From an uncultured Chloroflexota bacterium (GTDB taxonomy: Bacteria; Chloroflexota; Dehalococcoidia; UBA2979), in assembly GCA_903917615.1 (NCBI GenBank), contig CAIXBH010000160.1:1-33271 (forward strand): a DNA stretch of 33,271 nucleotides, in the 5' to 3' direction. Shown here piece after piece: positions 33,172-33,271 of the stretch; the first letter of the stretch is position 1; each line of letters opens with the position of its first letter. Position numbers and translations under genes: made by a program. The notes under the pieces are model-generated. The model made no database searches, had not been told where the DNA came from, and saw only the letters and a list, made by a program, of their open reading frames with translations.

Positions 33172-33271
33172 TTACTCGATGATCTGGGTGACGACGCCAG
33201 CGCCGACGGTGCGCCCGCCCTCGCGGATGGCGAAGCGGAGACCCTCTTCGATGGCGATCGGGTAGATGAGC
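33172..33271 (-). CDS. tuf: Elongation factor Tu, C-terminal end (5' part outside window)
   Basis: The last 32 codons read [20 protein letters not shown] and end [11 protein letters not shown], the highly conserved C-terminus of EF-Tu domain 3. The gene extends beyond the window. It lies upstream of rpmG, secE and nusG on the same strand, the common tuf-rpmG-secE-nusG order. Confidence 0.97.
   Translation of the reverse strand, partial: LIYPIAIEEGLRFAIREGGRTVGAGVVTQIIE

Overview
The window is a dense, GC-rich bacterial chromosome segment with mainly core genes and no sign of phage, plasmid, IS, CRISPR or tRNA. The gene set (PdxS/PdxT route to vitamin B6, a Ycf45/SpoIIIAA-like R3H ATPase, a DnaE with an intact PHP domain, a C4 zinc-type L33, paired MoxR/DUF58 modules, TANNNT promoters directly before start codons) suggests a Chloroflexota bacterium, perhaps Dehalococcoidia-like. 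This is an inference from gene content; an actinobacterium-like lineage is not excluded.

Region 1 (1-9740) holds two MoxR/DUF58 modules that converge tail to tail. The plus-strand module is moxR (only its 3' end is in the window), a DUF58 protein and a TgpA-type membrane protein. The TgpA-like protein keeps the transglutaminase fold signatures but has lost the Cys, His and Asp of the triad. The minus-strand module is moxR, DUF58, BatD-like, BatA-like and a fused BatB-BatC protein, with 4-nt overlaps between all genes after moxR. The fusion carries a lipobox in its middle.

Region 2 (9811-21671) is one long minus-strand series. Read in transcription order it is pdxS, pdxT, a GNAT-like protein, the R3H ATPase, tmk, thrB, lysC, yajQ, a small Cys-containing ORF and dnaE. 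lysC has a strong internal ribosome binding site that should give a separate regulatory subunit. dnaE contains a 13-bp inverted repeat in a Pro/Gly-rich linker, and tmk has an N-terminal extension that looks repeat-derived.

Region 3 (21786-26052) is on the plus strand: a 55-aa membrane protein with its own promoter, a universal stress protein, two TrkA-type potassium gating proteins, pheA, an Fpg/Nei DNA glycosylase and an unrecognised 235-aa protein.

Region 4 (26069-33271) is on the minus strand. It starts (upstream end) with tuf, rpmG, secE, nusG, rplK, rplA, rplJ, rplL, with an L10 leader before rplJ and a clear terminator after rplL; rpoB is not next. Beyond it lie a zinc-finger/LysM membrane protein, a small membrane protein, radC, a CvpA-like protein and an HNH endonuclease. 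Several spacers of the ribosomal cluster carry strong GC hairpins.
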